The notes beneath the pieces were generated by a model, which was given only the letters and a program-made list of their open reading frames with translations, did not search any database and was not told the DNA's origin. 64,000 bases of DNA from Dirofilaria immitis (Eukaryota; Nematoda; Chromadorea; Rhabditida; Onchocercidae). This document shows, piece by piece, positions 23,401 through 38,359 of the stretch. The stretch covers positions 3,658,501 through 3,722,500 of the forward strand of contig JAKNDB010000068.1 of assembly GCA_024305405.1 (NCBI GenBank), written 5' to 3'. The translations under genes and the position numbers were made by a program. The first letter of the stretch is position 1. Each line of letters begins with the position of its first letter.

Positions 23401-26400
23401 AAGGTATTCGTAAGACCGTCAAAATTATTATTAAATTTTACATCTGCAAAAGATGGCTAATTAAACAATTCGAATTTTTATGAATGAGTAAAATAAAATT
23501 TATTTATTTTTTTCATTTTATATTTCTAATTTTAGCAACGTATAATCGATAAAAAATTTTATAATATTCATTAATGGAATAGAAAAAATAACCAAATGAG
23601 AAAATAATTTTATTAATTATATGAAATTACAATTTAATTTTCCATCAGTACAAATAAGCCATCTGTAAACTAAACTGATAAGTGATTCATTGAATTTACT
23701 TCAAGTTATCAAAAATTTTCCTTTATAAATTGTACAATCAATTAATCTTTTGATTGACATATTTCCTGTCGCTAAGTTATTAATATCAGAAATAAATTCT
23801 GAAAGAAAATAACAAAAAGAAAAAACAAAATTGATAATATAAAATGGAATTTCCTAAAAATTTTTATTATTTTTTTACAAATTGATATTGCTATTTTCAA
23901 ATTTTTAAACAAAAAAAAAGTAATTTTTTCGAAGATTCATAGATTGAAATTTAAATGATCCAGTAGTAAAATTTATAGTCTCTGCTTCAAACAATTCTTT
24001 TCTTGCAAAATAATATCTTGTCAAGATGATTTTAATGATAGGGAACAATTTTTTTTTTTGCACAATTGTCACTCAAAACTTCCTTTTCCCTCTTGACAAA
24101 TAATATTCTTAGTAATTGGATTTTGAGTTTTTTTTGTCGAGACTAAAAACCTATCAAATTTTAATCATTGCAATTATACTTTTTAGTTTAACTATTTCTT
24201 TTTGTTGTTTAAACAAAATTTAACTAATCAAGCAATCATTCAATCATTTCTTTTATTATCATTTTGTTCATTTAATTATTTTCTTCACGCTTTAAACATT
24301 TCATCTTTATCGAGCATCGAATTAATAATAAATTCTTTTTCTTGGTCTTCTGCTTATACGGCCAATAAAAATTTCTCATTAGAGCAAATACTGTAAATGG
24401 AGAATTTTCAATAGGCTTTTATTGATAGAAAATCATAGAATTCTTCCCTTTTTTTCTTAACAAAATTAATTTGAAAATTGATTTATTTATCAATCAGATA
24501 TATTATTATTTTTCCGAATTATATGTTATGTTTGAAATTTTTCCATTTGTCGAAAAAAAACTATTAATTTATTAGAATTCATTTTAATATATACTTTCTC
24601 TTATAATTGCTATTTTCGCATTATGAAAATTTTTATATTCTAAAAGTATATTAATGTTTCGCAGAATTAAAATAAAAAAAAATGAATAATTGGCAGATAA
24701 AAATTTGTGCTTTAATCTGAGCATCAAATAATTAATGAATAATTTAGCGATAATGATTATTAATAGTTGAAATGTATGAATTTATTCAGATGTAATAATT
24801 CTGTAATAATAATTCTTTTTCATTTCTTTTTCTTTTTTTTTTGTTTGTTTGACAAGAATATATTATTGAGAGATTTCAGAAGTAAATGTTATTGAAGAAT
24901 TATCGTTGATGATATTATGATTAGATTAATAAGAAACGATTTGATAATTTTGATACGGCAATTTGATTTGATCATCAAAATAGAAAGTGTCGGAATGATT
25001 TTGAATTTTATGATATAATTTTTGCTAGTTTTATGATTCATTGTTTCATATATATCTTAATCTAATCATTTATCATTTAATTAATTTATTTATTGGTTTT
25101 AATTAACAAAAATGATTGCTATAATTTAATTAAATGAAAGAATAATTTCACATATTTTCAATATTAATATTATTTTATTAAATTATTGTTCATTGATGGA
25201 AAATATTCTTTTGAAAATTATTTTTTTTTCAATTCCATTTAAACTTATTTACACAATTTAAAATAATTTAGTGAAAGAGAAATTTTTTTTTACTATTATC
25301 AATAGGTTGAAATTTTTTTCTTCTCGTATCATACATATATGAAATCGAAAAAAAGTTCCAACGGATATTTCCACTTATTATGAATTTTCTTATTGAACCT
25401 ACTCATTCACTTCAACAAAGAAATAGTAATAAATGGAAATATTTTTCGCAACAATTTTTTTTTAACCTTTCAAAATGACATTATTTATCGTAACATTGAA
25501 CTTGAATGACGCAACTAAACTTTCTTGATAATCAACAATTTACAAAGTACAAAATTCGCAACTTTTTTTTTAAACAGCTTTCATGAAAATATTTATAAAA
25601 TGAATATATTATACAATATTACCTATAATATATTTCTTTTCTCGACATTCAATATCGTATTATGTATAGTATGGCTGCCAAATAGTCTAAAATGAATATT
25701 CAATTTAAATTTTATCATTATTGATAAAAAGAGGAAGGGACATTATGATAAATATTTGGTACTAGTAAATAAATAAAATTAACAATATATAGTAGAACGA
25801 TTAATAATGCTTTACTTAAAATTTGTAAATATTTTCAATCATATTATCCATCTCAGGATCGCATTATGCAATCTGGCTATGTGCAAAACAATTATTAAAC
25901 TTAAATTTTATAATTATATTAACGATGTCTCCTTTATTCGATGATAGATAAATGAAAAATAAAGATGAAATATTTTAAAATTTGAGTAATTAATACTTCA
26001 GTAAATTGTAAATATAGTTAGGAAAATGATTATTAGGTGATATATTTCAGATTGTTTACATAAATACTATCTAATACAGGAAATAAATTTGAAATTTCTT
26101 TCGTTATTGAAACAATAAATTCATTTCTATAATGAATTTAACAATATTTTCTTTTTTTTAAATTAATATTAAATAGGATTGATTTGATTTGAAATGAACA
26201 TGTAATTCTTGAAGTGAATCTTTTTATCTTTTTGATCAGCAAAAATTAATCTAATAATTGTTAAAAAGATAATAATATAAAACAAATATCATGATAACAT
26301 CATTCTCACATCATTTAATCCATTGATCATCGATATCTTCCATAAATGAAACCAAAAATAAAACTTTTACACTATTTTTTAATGCTTTATTTATGATGAA

Positions 26401-27565
26401 AAAATATTAAAGCTCACTATAACAGATTCCAAAAATTATTATTGATAAAAATAGTTCTTCAATGATAACAATGCTGTAGTGGAAGATTCTCGATAATTAT
26501 TCAAATACGTAATAAAACGAATAAGAAATCTTTTGTTTTCCTAAACAGCAAAGCATCAAATATTTGAATATCCAAATTAATTGATAGCAGCAATCGTTTC
26601 CGCTTTTGTCCAACAAAATTACAAAAGAAATTAGTACTATTAATTAATTAATCAATTAATTGACTAATTTCTTACCTATTAATAAAAATGAATGAAAAAG
26701 AAAAACCGTTTTGTTTTTACTTTTTTGCTTTGCCTTTGTTTGTTTACACTGAAATTTTGATTGAAAAATATTGCGGAAGGAAGGTTATTGCACTAAATTT
26801 GTTATCTATTTTTTCAGTTTTTCGTTTTTATTTTTTGAAATTTGTGTTTTGATATTTTGGAATTTGATATTTCATTCTGTTTGATGAGAGATTGTGAAAG
26901 AAAAAAACGAAAAGTTTGCATGCCGATATATTTCATTTTAGATCATTTATAGATGAAATATTTTGATCTAAAAAGATTATTTAGTGATATGCTATATCAT
27001 AATTCTCTTTAAATGATAATTTCTCTTCAAATTATAAGAGTAGAATGATTGAATAAGTATTAGAAAATGTTTGTCTTGTTAATTTCAGTCTGATAATAAT
27101 GTAAAATATTTTTTTGACTGATTAAATTTGATACAAAATAATGAATGGATAATTCTAATCTTTCAAATTTCAAATTTTATTTAATTTATTACTTGAACAA
27201 TTTGTAAAAAAAAAAAGAAGAGAAATTCATAGAACATTAGATTGAACAAAATAAATGAAAAATTAATATCATCAATACATCATCGAATTAATATTGCTAT
27301 TCGATGAAATGATAAATATCTTCAAATGAACATTTTCATCTCATATTATATTCATTTATCAAAAATTTATTACTAAAATCTTCTTTAAAAAAATCAGATT
27401 TTTATCTTAAAAATGGAAAATAATTCTAATAAATAAATTATGCTTCGTTACAAAAATAAAAAAATTCATTTTATGATTAATTATTAAAAATACAAATTTT
27501 CTTGAAGCTAATTTAAAGAAAATTAGGAATAAAACTAAAAAAGAAAAAATGAACAACGATTATTT

Positions 27566-27663
27566 CATCATCATTGTCATCATCCATCATCATCATCATC
27601 ATCACCCATTATCATCATCCATCATCATCATCCATCATCATATCATTCATCATCATCATCATA
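27566..27663. repeat. CAT/ATC microsatellite with CCATCATCAT variants
   Basis: This is a run of CATCATC trinucleotides interrupted by CCATCATCAT and ACCCATTATC units. It is an imperfect tandem repeat of about 100 bases in otherwise non-repetitive AT-rich DNA. Confidence 0.9.
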
Positions 27664-28289
27664 CTTCTCTCTTTTATTTCACATAATTTTTAATTATTAT
27701 CATAATAATCAATTATTATCAATTAATTAATTATTATCATTACAGAAAATAAAATTTATAATGAACTATTATAATTTAGAAATGAAATTATTTTGATAAG
27801 AATTTTTATTTCATTTACATTTATTGTTCAATCAAAGCAAAATCATGTCGGTATTAAATGGAAAATATTCTTAGAAAATTTCCGCCTTCTTATCATCATT
27901 TCGCGCTTTTAAAATACTTATTATATATATCATATACTACATAACATGAATGAATATAATAAGCAGATTAGTGATAAATGATAATTTTATATCAAATGGA
28001 AAATATTCTTAAAAAATTTTCTCCTACTTACTTATTCTTATCATTTTTATCATTAAATTTACCTATCATAGATGAAAATAACAAACGGATGAGTATTAAA
28101 TGATGACGATAATGATTGCAATTGTCAATCTAAAATTTTTCTATCATCAAAAACATAGGGATAGAAAAATGTTTATGTGGAAGTAAGGATGCTCTTTGGT
28201 TTTTTTTCCTATGTATTTATGCATGAATTATTTTCCTCCAAAACAAATTTCATTTCTTCTTTAAAGCTAACTTATCTGGCGAAAGAAAA

Positions 28290-28352
28290 AAAAAACTTTT
28301 ACGACTTTCCTTCCGATGAATTTCAGCTTTACGACTTTCCTTCCGATAAATG
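28290..28352. repeat. Two-copy tandem repeat of about 33 bp
   Basis: TTTACGACTTTCCTTCCGAT occurs twice, beginning near 28297 and 28330, followed by GAATTTC and AAATGAA respectively. No function is apparent. Confidence 0.8.
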
Positions 28353-31300
28353 AAAATGAAATTGCCGTTTAAAGATGTTTTAATGAGAAGCTAACAATTT
28401 GAAAAAAAAATTGGTTTAATTGTTTTCAATTATGTTAAAAGATTTGAAAAATTTTTATTCAAAATTTTTGCGAAGATTTTGTCGAGAAATGAAAGATAAT
28501 ATTGTTAATAATAATAATATTGAAAAATTGTCTTATAATAAAAACTGATAAGTTTATTTTAATCACTTATAAAGTTGTTCAATTTTGAAATTTGTAACTT
28601 CATGAAGTATTTCTTTAAAAAATTTGCTAGTATTTTATCGAGAATGAAATGATAATAATGCTAATACGAGTAACGATAAGCTGTCTTATATTAAAAACCT
28701 AATAAGCTTATTTTCAGTTATTTATAAAATCGGACTATTTCAAAGTTTTCGGCTTTGTAAAGTTTTCATTTAAGTGATCGAAAATTGAATTTTTAATTTT
28801 TCAGGCAAGAAAATCTGTAAACTTCATCATTATTATAATGCTTATAGTGCAAGGAAGTGATAAAAATAACTTTGCGTCTTTTTTTTTTTTTTCTTTTATT
28901 CATTTCCTTCTTTTTAAATAAAATCGTAAATTGAAACGCAAATGAAACGAATTATGAAAGGAAGAATATTCGAGAATAATTTTACATATGAACAGTTGAA
29001 AATATTATGAAGGATTTTCAGCACTTATTCAATAATCTTTTCTTATTGTTACTTCATCGAAAATTGGATTTTAATCGCTTTTATATTAAATTATTTTTGC
29101 TATTATTTTAATCATATGATTTTTATAAAGTTTGATCAGAAATTTTTATACTAAATGTAACAATCGACAATGATAAATTTATTTAAAAAAAAAAATAATT
29201 GAAATGAATAAGTATTAATCTTCAATCGATAGTAATATTATCATTTAGTTGAATACGTTCTATCTTGATAATATATATATATATATGTAATATATTATTA
29301 TTACTTTCATCAATCTCGATTATCTAATGGCAGTATATCCATCATCTAAATACTTCACAAAATGAATTTCAATAATGTTACTTGTAAGGTACTTTTAAAA
29401 CTAATGCGTTTTTTTTGATGAAATTGAAGAAATTACATTTAAATTAAAAATATTGCTGAGACAATCGTTTGCATGAAATTAAGCGTGACAAATATTTCAA
29501 AAGTTTAAATTCGAAGTGATGAAAAAAGTTTAGTCGAGACAGAAGAAGTCGTACAAAAATTATCACGAAATGGAATTTTTTTCATTAAGAATTATTTTCT
29601 ATGTATGGAAGATTTTAATTTTGTCGGAAATCTTTAGAAAAAGAAAACTTTTCGAATTGTTTCAATTGTCGAATTTTGATTTCCTTTGTATTGCTTTCAA
29701 TCTTTTATACAAATTAGTTGCTAATCGATAAATGATATTTAACCTAATAATTTAAAATAATCCATTTGATTGTAATATTAGTAAAATAGTGCCATAAATG
29801 ATTAAAAAATTAGTTTAATTGGAATAATTTTCGAAATAGCATCTTTGAGATGAAATCATATCAATCTTTTTTTTAGACTAAATTTTCAATTTTCATTTCC
29901 TAACTTTTTTGACAAATTTATAAATTTAAAAATCGTTTTAACATTTGTTGGTGATTTAACAAAGTTGAGGAAATCTAAACTTGTTAATGCTATCAGTTAA
30001 TCTTATTGATCTTTTAGAAATCCTTAAATTCACAATAATCAAATATTTTCATACTAAATTTATTTAGTAAAAAAGTAAAACTAATAGTTAAACTCTAAAA
30101 TTTCCTTTATGCAAATGAAGAAAAGAAAAATGATAAATGATAGTTAAATTTAATTTCTTCAATTTTTATTTTAATAAATTTTGACAAAATGGATTCATAC
30201 TTTCGTGATAGTCTATTTAATTTCGAAGATGAAGGAAAAAGTGCTAAAAGATGTAATACAAGAAAAGATGGGACATCTCGAGAAGAGGCAAGAAATAAAT
30301 CAAAGTTTTTTTATAGATTATTTGATAGGACTTTACGCATATTTTGAAATTGATATAATCAGTGATCAATGATATATTCTATAGCTAAGGTATCATTTAA
30401 ATTAGAAGAACGTGAAAATTTGTTCTGACCTGAAATTAACTTCATTATTTATTAATGCCCTTATAATGGAGAAAAGATGGAAACATTGCAAACAAATGAT
30501 ATTTCCACATGAAATGTGCATTGTTAACGATAAGTTTCAAATAGATCGCAACTATTATTTAGATTAGTTCTTTAAACTTCATATCATCTAATGATAATTT
30601 ATCATAAAATTGCTTACAAAACTTTGCCGAAAGAAAATATGAGCAATTATAGAAAATTTTCATTTTTTCAAACATTCCGCTCTTTTTTATTCAAAAATGG
30701 AATTGTTTTTTGACATATTTTATTTTCGGAAAATTCTAAATTCTCGGCAATATTAAATTTTTATCAGAACAATAAAAAGCGTTTAGTATTAATTTCGAGA
30801 ATGAAAGTTGATAGGAGAAGTTCTTATTTACCTAAAAACAACTTTGTTAGCATATTTTCTTGAAATATTTAATAAAGAAGAAATTCAATATGTCAAGCAT
30901 ATTCTTAAAAGTAAAACAATTATTTGTTTGATTTTAAGTTATTTTGTTTCTTAAAATAAAAGATTAATTCATCGTTTTGATTTGATCAAACTCTAGAAAA
31001 TCTCGACATCATCTAATATCGCTAAAAAAATCGATAATAACCTTTTCTCAATATCTCTATCTCATTTATTCATATCATTCGGGGTATTTGTGTTAGTATC
31101 TTAATTGCAATAATATATCAAACAAATCTTTAATATTGCTTTCAATTTAAAATTTTTAATATCTTGTAATGTAATAAACTTCCTTTGATAAGTAGCAATA
31201 AGCTTTCAATGATAAGCAATTTAAAAAAAACAATCAATACTTTTAAAATACTATAAAAAATACTACGATCTTTTTCTTTCTCAAAGCATGTTTTCAAGAC

Positions 31301-33757
31301 AAAGAAAAGAAAAAAAAGTGAACTTTAAATAAAAAAAAAAAAAAGTGCAATGTTTATTTGTTAGATAAACACAGATGTTATTCTTAAATTACTTCTTTGA
31401 TCATTTCTATTCTGAAGTTCAGAAATTTTTTTTTTTGCAAAAATGATCAATGATTGGAATTTAAAATGATTTAATTCCTTTTTTAAATAAATCTTTTAAA
31501 ATTATTTATATTTTATCGTTTATTATTATTGCATAGAAAAAGAAAAAAAGGAAATATTAATCTAAAAATTCATTACGATGTATATAAAAAATAAATAATA
31601 ATTAATTCTTCTTTTTTTTTTAAATGTTATGTTTTGAAAAAAAATTTTTATTAGCTAATGCATTTAAAATTACTATTAATGTAGTTTGTTTTGCAATTAC
31701 CATATTAGAATTATTATTACTTTTATATAGTCATTGAAATGCTAGTATTATAATTTATCATTGATAAATTTATGCTAATATCTCTGTTAAGAAATATCTT
31801 GGAGACACTCAATCAAATAGCCTATCATAATATGTTGTAATTCATCACTGATAAATTTATGCTGATGCTTTGATTATTAGAAATATTTTATCGGTTTTGT
31901 TTGCTTTTTAAATTAGTATAAAAAAAATAACTGTTAATTTCTGCTATATTTCTTGAACTTTTATCACTGATAATGTTAACTGAGCTGAACTACACTTTGG
32001 GTATTATTAGTTTTTTTAATAACAAAAATTTCAAAATCTAAATGGTAAGATTCTTTAAAAAAATAGGCTATTCAAGAATTAAAAATTTTAGAGTTTTTTT
32101 TTGGCATATATATTTATATTCTCATCTGATTACTTGGCACCTTTTTTTTCAAGCCAAATAATTAAATAATAATTGAATGACTTTGCGACGAATTTTTCAC
32201 TTGCAACAATTATTTGACAATATTTTAAACAATGTTTAGATTCGCTCAATAAATTTAAAATATTTTATTTTTAAAATGATCGTTCAATTTTCCCTCCTTT
32301 TATCATTCAGAAATCAGAATTGAAAAAATTTTCAGATATAAAATATGAGAATTATTTATATATATTCGAATACAAAAATTAATTGTTTTTTTTGCTATCA
32401 TTTTCAAATATTCAATGCTAAGTGAGAAACGTATCAAATTCGAAATCTCATCTCATTTCATATCATATATCTACTAATTTAACTTCGACGTTATTTTACT
32501 ATTACAAAGATTCTTAATTTATATTTTGCTTAAGTCTCGATTATTTATTTGGTATTGTTATTTTGAAAGCATCTTGTGAATAAAAAATCGCAAGAAATGA
32601 TATTACTTTTCGAAAAAAAGAAGAAGGATGACATATTAGTGTATTAAATTTTAATTATATTTCAAAAGACAGAAGTCCTTCAAAATGAATTATCTGAATT
32701 ATCTATAGATTATATAATTATATATTATCTAATATTTATCATCAAAAGATATTGGCCATATATTTAATAACTTTACCTTTTGAAATGATAAATATATGTA
32801 TATTTTATGTTAAACCATTACAAATTATATATAATTTAATTTTGTCATATTTTTGTTTAAAAAAAAAGAATAAATGACTTTTTTTCAATTAATAATAAAA
32901 ATATTTATTTTTCATTTATCAATAAAAATTATCCGATCTATGCAAATTTATTATTAGTTTCTTAAAAACTTTTATGGTCTAAATTGAAAATTCGATAATT
33001 AAAATTTCCGCTTCATAACATTTTTATCCTCCTTACATTTTACATTCTGAAAATATTCAATAAGTTTTTTTTTTAAAAAATGCAAATGGTTACTTTTTAT
33101 AATGAAAATTGACAAAGAGGAATAACGGGGAAATTGAATTTTATGTTATTACATAATTTTTCCATATTTGACTTATATCATCCTTTGAAATAGTAATTTC
33201 GATGAAAAGCAAAATCTATGCATCTATTATTAACAATTTTTTTTTCATTTTTTCTTAGATTTAATGATAAGATTGCATATATTCATGCAAATGAATCAAT
33301 TCACATCTTTTTATTTTCTTTTGCAAATTGATTTATCAGTTTCGCTTCGTCAAATCGAGACTTTTCGCATTTCAAATAATTCTATAATTTGTAGAATTTC
33401 AGGATTGCTTCTTTTTTTTGTTTCTGAAACAATGTGAGAGAGAACGATGACAATCATAATTCAGAGCGAAGATGAATTTATGAATTATAAGCAATTGGAA
33501 TATTCGATACCATTTCAGGTATTTCAATCCATTTTATTGATTTTATTTATTCGATAAGCTGATAATAATAATTCAAATTATCTGAGACATTTTTGATTTC
33601 ATTCTAGTTTTTTTTCTTACTTATTAAAATATGTTTTTAGTTTTGCTTAGAAAACAATTCAAATAGATGTGTGCATAAATATATAATATTTTCTTCAATT
33701 AACAATTTACATCTGTTGAAATATATCATTTAAAATACTATCAAAAAAAAAAATTCA

Positions 33758-36700
33758 ATGATTCATTACATTCAGCTGATAACAGATATAATAGATAACA
33801 TGCTTTATAAAATTAGTTTTGCTTACATTTATGTTATGGCGAATTTTGCACAAATTATTATGAGTTCATCAGATTCAAATTTCTATGTACTCCGGAAAAT
33901 TCAACTCCTACGTACGTCTGCTTTTTTAAGGGTTATCGACGATGGGTAGCATTTGCTTATATGGGTGTTAATGCCATCGGATTTGCTGCTAATTTTTGGG
34001 TACTTTATACTGTAGCACCATTGCTTTTTTCCTCTACCGTTAAAGTACCAAAGAGTATTTTATTTTATATCATGACATTGTGTATTTCTGATCTAATGAT
34101 AATGACTGGTATGTTTTAAATTATACCATGTACTAATATAAAGAGTCAAACAATCAGTCGAAATTATGCATCAAATTGACATTATAATCAATAAAATATT
34201 TTGATGAATATTTGTCGAGTAAAATCTATTACTTTTTATATCAAATAATTTCTGCGACTACTGTATCCGATAGTAGTAGCTTTGGTACGATATATTACAG
34301 TAACAACAAATTAAAAAATTACAGGAATGCTTTTTTAATAATCGATATAGTTGTTGGTACATGGAAATTCAGCACAGTTTCATGTGTAGCATATCTTGTT
34401 TTCGAGGCAATGAATAAATTTGTTGCACCAGTAATTGTGGTATTGATCAGTCGAACTTGTTATGTTACGGTATGTCTCGATCCAAAAAGTCGACAAGTAG
34501 CTGCAAGCTTAAAAGTAAATTTTTATCATTTTATCATAGTGAATTCATTCATATAACAATTAATTGTGTCTTTTGTATTTTAATAAAATTTCATTTCTGA
34601 AATTACGCATTTAACTTAGCAATAAGACATAATAAGAAATTTATTGATCAAAAAAAATGATTCATTTTAACTTTTAGAAGAAATTAAATTTGCAATTTAT
34701 GAAATTGAAACACTCATCAAAAATTTTTGATTATAACAACTTTTTTTCATTTATATAAATCAATCCGTTTACGAATTTTATGCTGCTATAGTATAAATGT
34801 TTAAAAATAGCTCAAGACAGAAACTATTTTAATAATTCTTAAAAGCTTAGAAAATTGTTTTTGTTATCTGATACTTTAAAAAAATTTTTCTTTAAATAAC
34901 TTTTAGAAAGTTTTTTTATATAAAATTTATTTATAATTTTCTTTTGCTACATGTAAGAAAAGTACTTAAAGCTAATCATAAGCAATAATTTTTTAAAGCT
35001 TAATAAACTATTTCTATTCGTGCTATTTATATTTTTCAATTATTTTTTTTCCGCCGCTATTCCTCGTTTTTCATCTTCTCCTATCTCATTAAATGCGCAT
35101 GATCTCAGAAAAAAAGAAAGAAATTATAACATTGATTAATGAATTTTGTAAGATTTCTAATGCAATTCTAATATCATCTGTTGATTATAAATTAAATGAA
35201 CATATACATAAATGATTATAATGATAAGAGCAATTTGAAATAAAGTTAATAAATAAGTATATTCAAAATAATAATAATAATAATAATAAACACATTGAAT
35301 ATTTCACTAAAAATATATGAATTAGTTGGAATAAACTCCAACACGTTATTGGAATATGAAATAAATGAATAACTTACAAATAAATGTTTATTATTAATTT
35401 AAGTAAATTAATTATATTGCAGTATGCAATAGCACAAGTAATCACATCGATGGCACTTGTAATGATAATGTTATGGCCTCTTTTGCTTATAGCCAAGTAT
35501 CAACGCTTTATTTCAATGCTAATATTACCCAACGAACTGTTAATGTACTAAGGAAATGTACCTTTATGCCACCATCTGGTAGGATAATTTTCTTTCTTTT
35601 TCTTTTCTTTATAAAAATTTTAGCCATAATTAATTAATTACATTGGATTCTAATAAATCTAAGGCTTATTTACAATCTTATGATAGAAATTCAAATCATA
35701 ATATTTGCAGAGATTGAACTTGGCTTTGGTATTGTATCATGCATTGCAAGCTATGCTATACCACTTGGTGGTATAATTTATTGGTATGTTTCGGTACCAT
35801 TTTTTTGCGAAAACATGCGAACAATTCGCTTGCATCTAGCAAGTATGCTTTACTTTATTATTACTATTATTATTGTTATTTGTTATATAGGCTATATAGG
35901 CTCAAATTTACTAGGCTATTTTTCTTTTTTTTTATTTTGTTTGTTTTTGTTTTGTTTTTATTCCAAATTTTTATTTTGTTTTGTTTTTGTTTTCTTTTTA
36001 TTCCAAATCACGAAATTATATTAGTATATTTTTCTTTTCCTTTTTAACTAACAAATTAAAGCAATAAAAAGTTCGTTTCTTTTCTTTATTTATTTCTGCT
36101 AATACTGAATGTCATTCTGATAATTATATAAATTGGCAAATTTGTTTACTCCTATTTTTTTCATCAGTCTCATAGCAGCGATAACTTTTGATCTTTTTTA
36201 AAATTAAAACTTCTAATGTTTCTAAAAGAAAAGAATCCTCGAGAATGAAAGAGGAAAGAAAAAAAACAAAAATAAAGCAAAAAAGAAATGAATAAAAATT
36301 TAATTAAATAAAATGCATTCAAAAAAATCATTTCAAAGTTTTTTTTTTAAGTTGTAGTGCAGCTCCATTACGTCGACTTGTAGCAACGGTATTAGTACTT
36401 ACCGCTGTTTACGTATCATGTTGGTCACCTTATTGGTTGAGTATTTTTGCTCATAAATTTATTAGTCGGATGAGTCGAACTGGTCAGTTTAATTTAGGCC
36501 CATTTTCATATATATATATTTCTAATTTCTAAATTTAAATTTTAGGAAATTTAAAAATATTTAAACTCTTATTGATTATTTAAATAGAATTATTGGTTTT
36601 TTTAATATCTTTTTACGTCTTTTCGGAGATTTATTAATAGATTTGATATGAATTAGTGGACTCAAAACTTAATTTAATTTTAAAAATTTCAAATTTTTTT

Positions 36701-38262
36701 GGATTCTAAGAAATGAATTAAATATTTTAAAACATTTATTTTGTATGCACAATTTTTAATTGAAAAGAATTTGAGAAAATATTTGAAATGAAATAGATAT
36801 ATATGTGATAATTGTTTCATCTATTAAAAAAATACACTTTGATCATAAAATTTTAAATCATTTTGTTACATATACTTATCTTTCGAAATATTATATTAAA
36901 TTTGTATTAATTGTATTAATTTTCAAATTTTCAACAAATTCTTTTAAAATGTAATCTTTTTGAATATGTTAATTTAAATTGGTTAGATCAAAATTAATAC
37001 TGATAAGCAAATTCTAAGATCAAAGTTAGCCAAAATATCAATAATTTAACTAATTTTTGCATTAAACAAATCAATCTGATCTGCTATTTACGAAATATAT
37101 AATAATTCTATCAATTGTAATATCATCGAAATTCAAATTTTCATATAATATTATATTTAAAAAAATCATATGTATTTTCAATATTTGATTTTCTCTTTTT
37201 CAAATTAATATCATTTTAAGAGAAATATATTCATCTTAATGAATCATTAGAAATTTGTAGTTGTCGTAGTATCATACTATATTCATTTATTACCGTATAT
37301 AAGTTGTTCCGCATATCCGGTAATATTTACCCTTCTAAATCGACGTATCAAAATGGCTCGTGCTCAAATGCATTTACATCAGAAACGACCAAAGTTTACT
37401 TTCATCAAATCATCACAAAACACTGAACAACAATATTCAACGTAAGCATTTATATTATCATTGATGAAATTAAATTTTTAATCATAATACAAAATGTTGT
37501 CTTAAATATTGTAAAAAATTACAAAATAATAACTAAGCAATTTCAAATTAAATTTCAATAAGTATATATTCACCATATCAATTTTTTTAATTTTTGAATT
37601 ACACTTATAAATTCTCGCTACCATATTTATTAAAATTATTATTAACTTACTAAAAATTTTCATTTTAAATTAAATTATTCTTTTTAAAGAAATTTTTAAG
37701 TTCAAATAAGCAATGATAATTTTATTGTAGTAGAACATCAATTGGAAGTTTTAAAATTTTACGTATTTGTGTCGAATTTTTACCAACTTTTTCACATCAG
37801 AATATCACACCTGTTGATTCAGCAAATGGACATGATTCAACAACAAATGTATGCGTTATTTATAAAATTTTGTAAATTTTTATACTATGAATTATTTATC
37901 TAAAAAAATCGTTTTTCTTGATTGATTAGAGTAGTATCGCAAATTCATTCTAAACATAAAATGAAAAAGAGCGATATATTTTAATTTGTCAAATAAATTC
38001 GACTTCAATCTTCTGCTCTTTTTTTTCATTAATTGCATATTTAATTACCAAGTTTATCAGATATGCAATTTTTTTCTTTTAGCAATACATTGGAAATGAA
38101 TTGAAATACTCGATTAAAGATTCGGCAGAATCAGGAAAATCATTGAATACAGTACGAATTAATGAGGTTACTCAAGCGATTACGGTTTATACACCGTCAT
38201 TACAGGATGCGCAACAATCGCTGGAAACGATTGAAATGCAAGAGGATGATTTCCTCTTATAA
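33758..38262 (+). CDS. Rhodopsin-like (neuropeptide-type) seven-helix GPCR without DRY and NPxxY
   Basis: Eight coding exons join in phase: start (ATG at 33758 or 33860) to 34108, 34325-34514, 35423-35578, 35711-35842, 36363-36482, 37261-37441, 37731-37848 and 38083-38262. They encode about 440 residues. TM1 has GFAANFWVLY (Asn 1.50). TM2 has CISDLM (Asp 2.50). TM3 ends in SRTCYVTVC where most receptors have DRY. TM4 has WPLL. An extracellular loop supplies the Cys (KCTFMPP). TM6 has SCWSPYW. TM7 has SAYPVIFTLLNRR in place of NPxxY. A cytoplasmic tail of about 130 residues is rich in Ser, Thr and Gln. Three one-base breaks are seen: T6 at 33922-33927, T6 at 34331-34336, and near 35514. In exons 2 and 3 the length falls short of the required phase by exactly one base. 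A peptide receptor of the neuronal plasma membrane is likely, but ligand and subfamily are unknown. Confidence 0.85.
35930..36010 (+). repeat. T/G-rich two-copy repeat in a GPCR intron
   Basis: A TTTTATTTTGTTTTG-type tract ending in TTATTCCAAAT occurs twice (ends near 35972 and 36007) within the intron between exons 4 and 5. It gives long but meaningless Phe-rich open frames on the plus strand. Confidence 0.7.
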
Positions 38263-38353
38263 AATATTATTGATTTTAAGTTGTTTTCTTTGTCAGTCTT
38301 ATCAATAATTTACTATGCTGATATTTTTTGATCAAAGATAAACTGCAAGTAAA

Positions 38354-38359
38354 AATAAA
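38354..38359 (+). terminator. Possible polyadenylation signal of the GPCR gene
   Basis: AATAAA lies about 92 bases past the stop codon. The distance suits a nematode 3' UTR. The next gene (minus strand) ends at 38785, so the genes are convergent. Confidence 0.4.

Larger units (their letters stand above)
20487..33750. other. About 13 kb of gene-poor, strongly AT-rich DNA
   Basis: I find no set of frames with protein-like composition and matching splice sites. The longest frames (such as 22949-23131, 24202-24396 and 30181-30372) are short and built from AT-rich codons. What is visible is simple sequence: homopolymers, a CAT/ATC microsatellite at 27566-27663, a two-copy 33-bp repeat near 28290-28350, an AT run at 29270-29286, and paired TAAATTTATGCT blocks near 31765 and 31855. 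The 3' part may hold the promoter of the GPCR gene. An unnoticed gene of tiny exons cannot be excluded. Confidence 0.5.

Noticed and set aside
30181..30372. 63-codon plus-strand frame with a charged middle
   Set aside because: It starts at TTG without an ATG, is isolated in gene-poor DNA, and has no matching upstream or downstream exon.
35680..36047. Long Phe/Leu-rich plus-strand frames
   Set aside because: They run through GPCR exon 4 into a T/G-rich intron repeat. Only 35711-35842 is coding, as shown by phase and the TM5 sequence.
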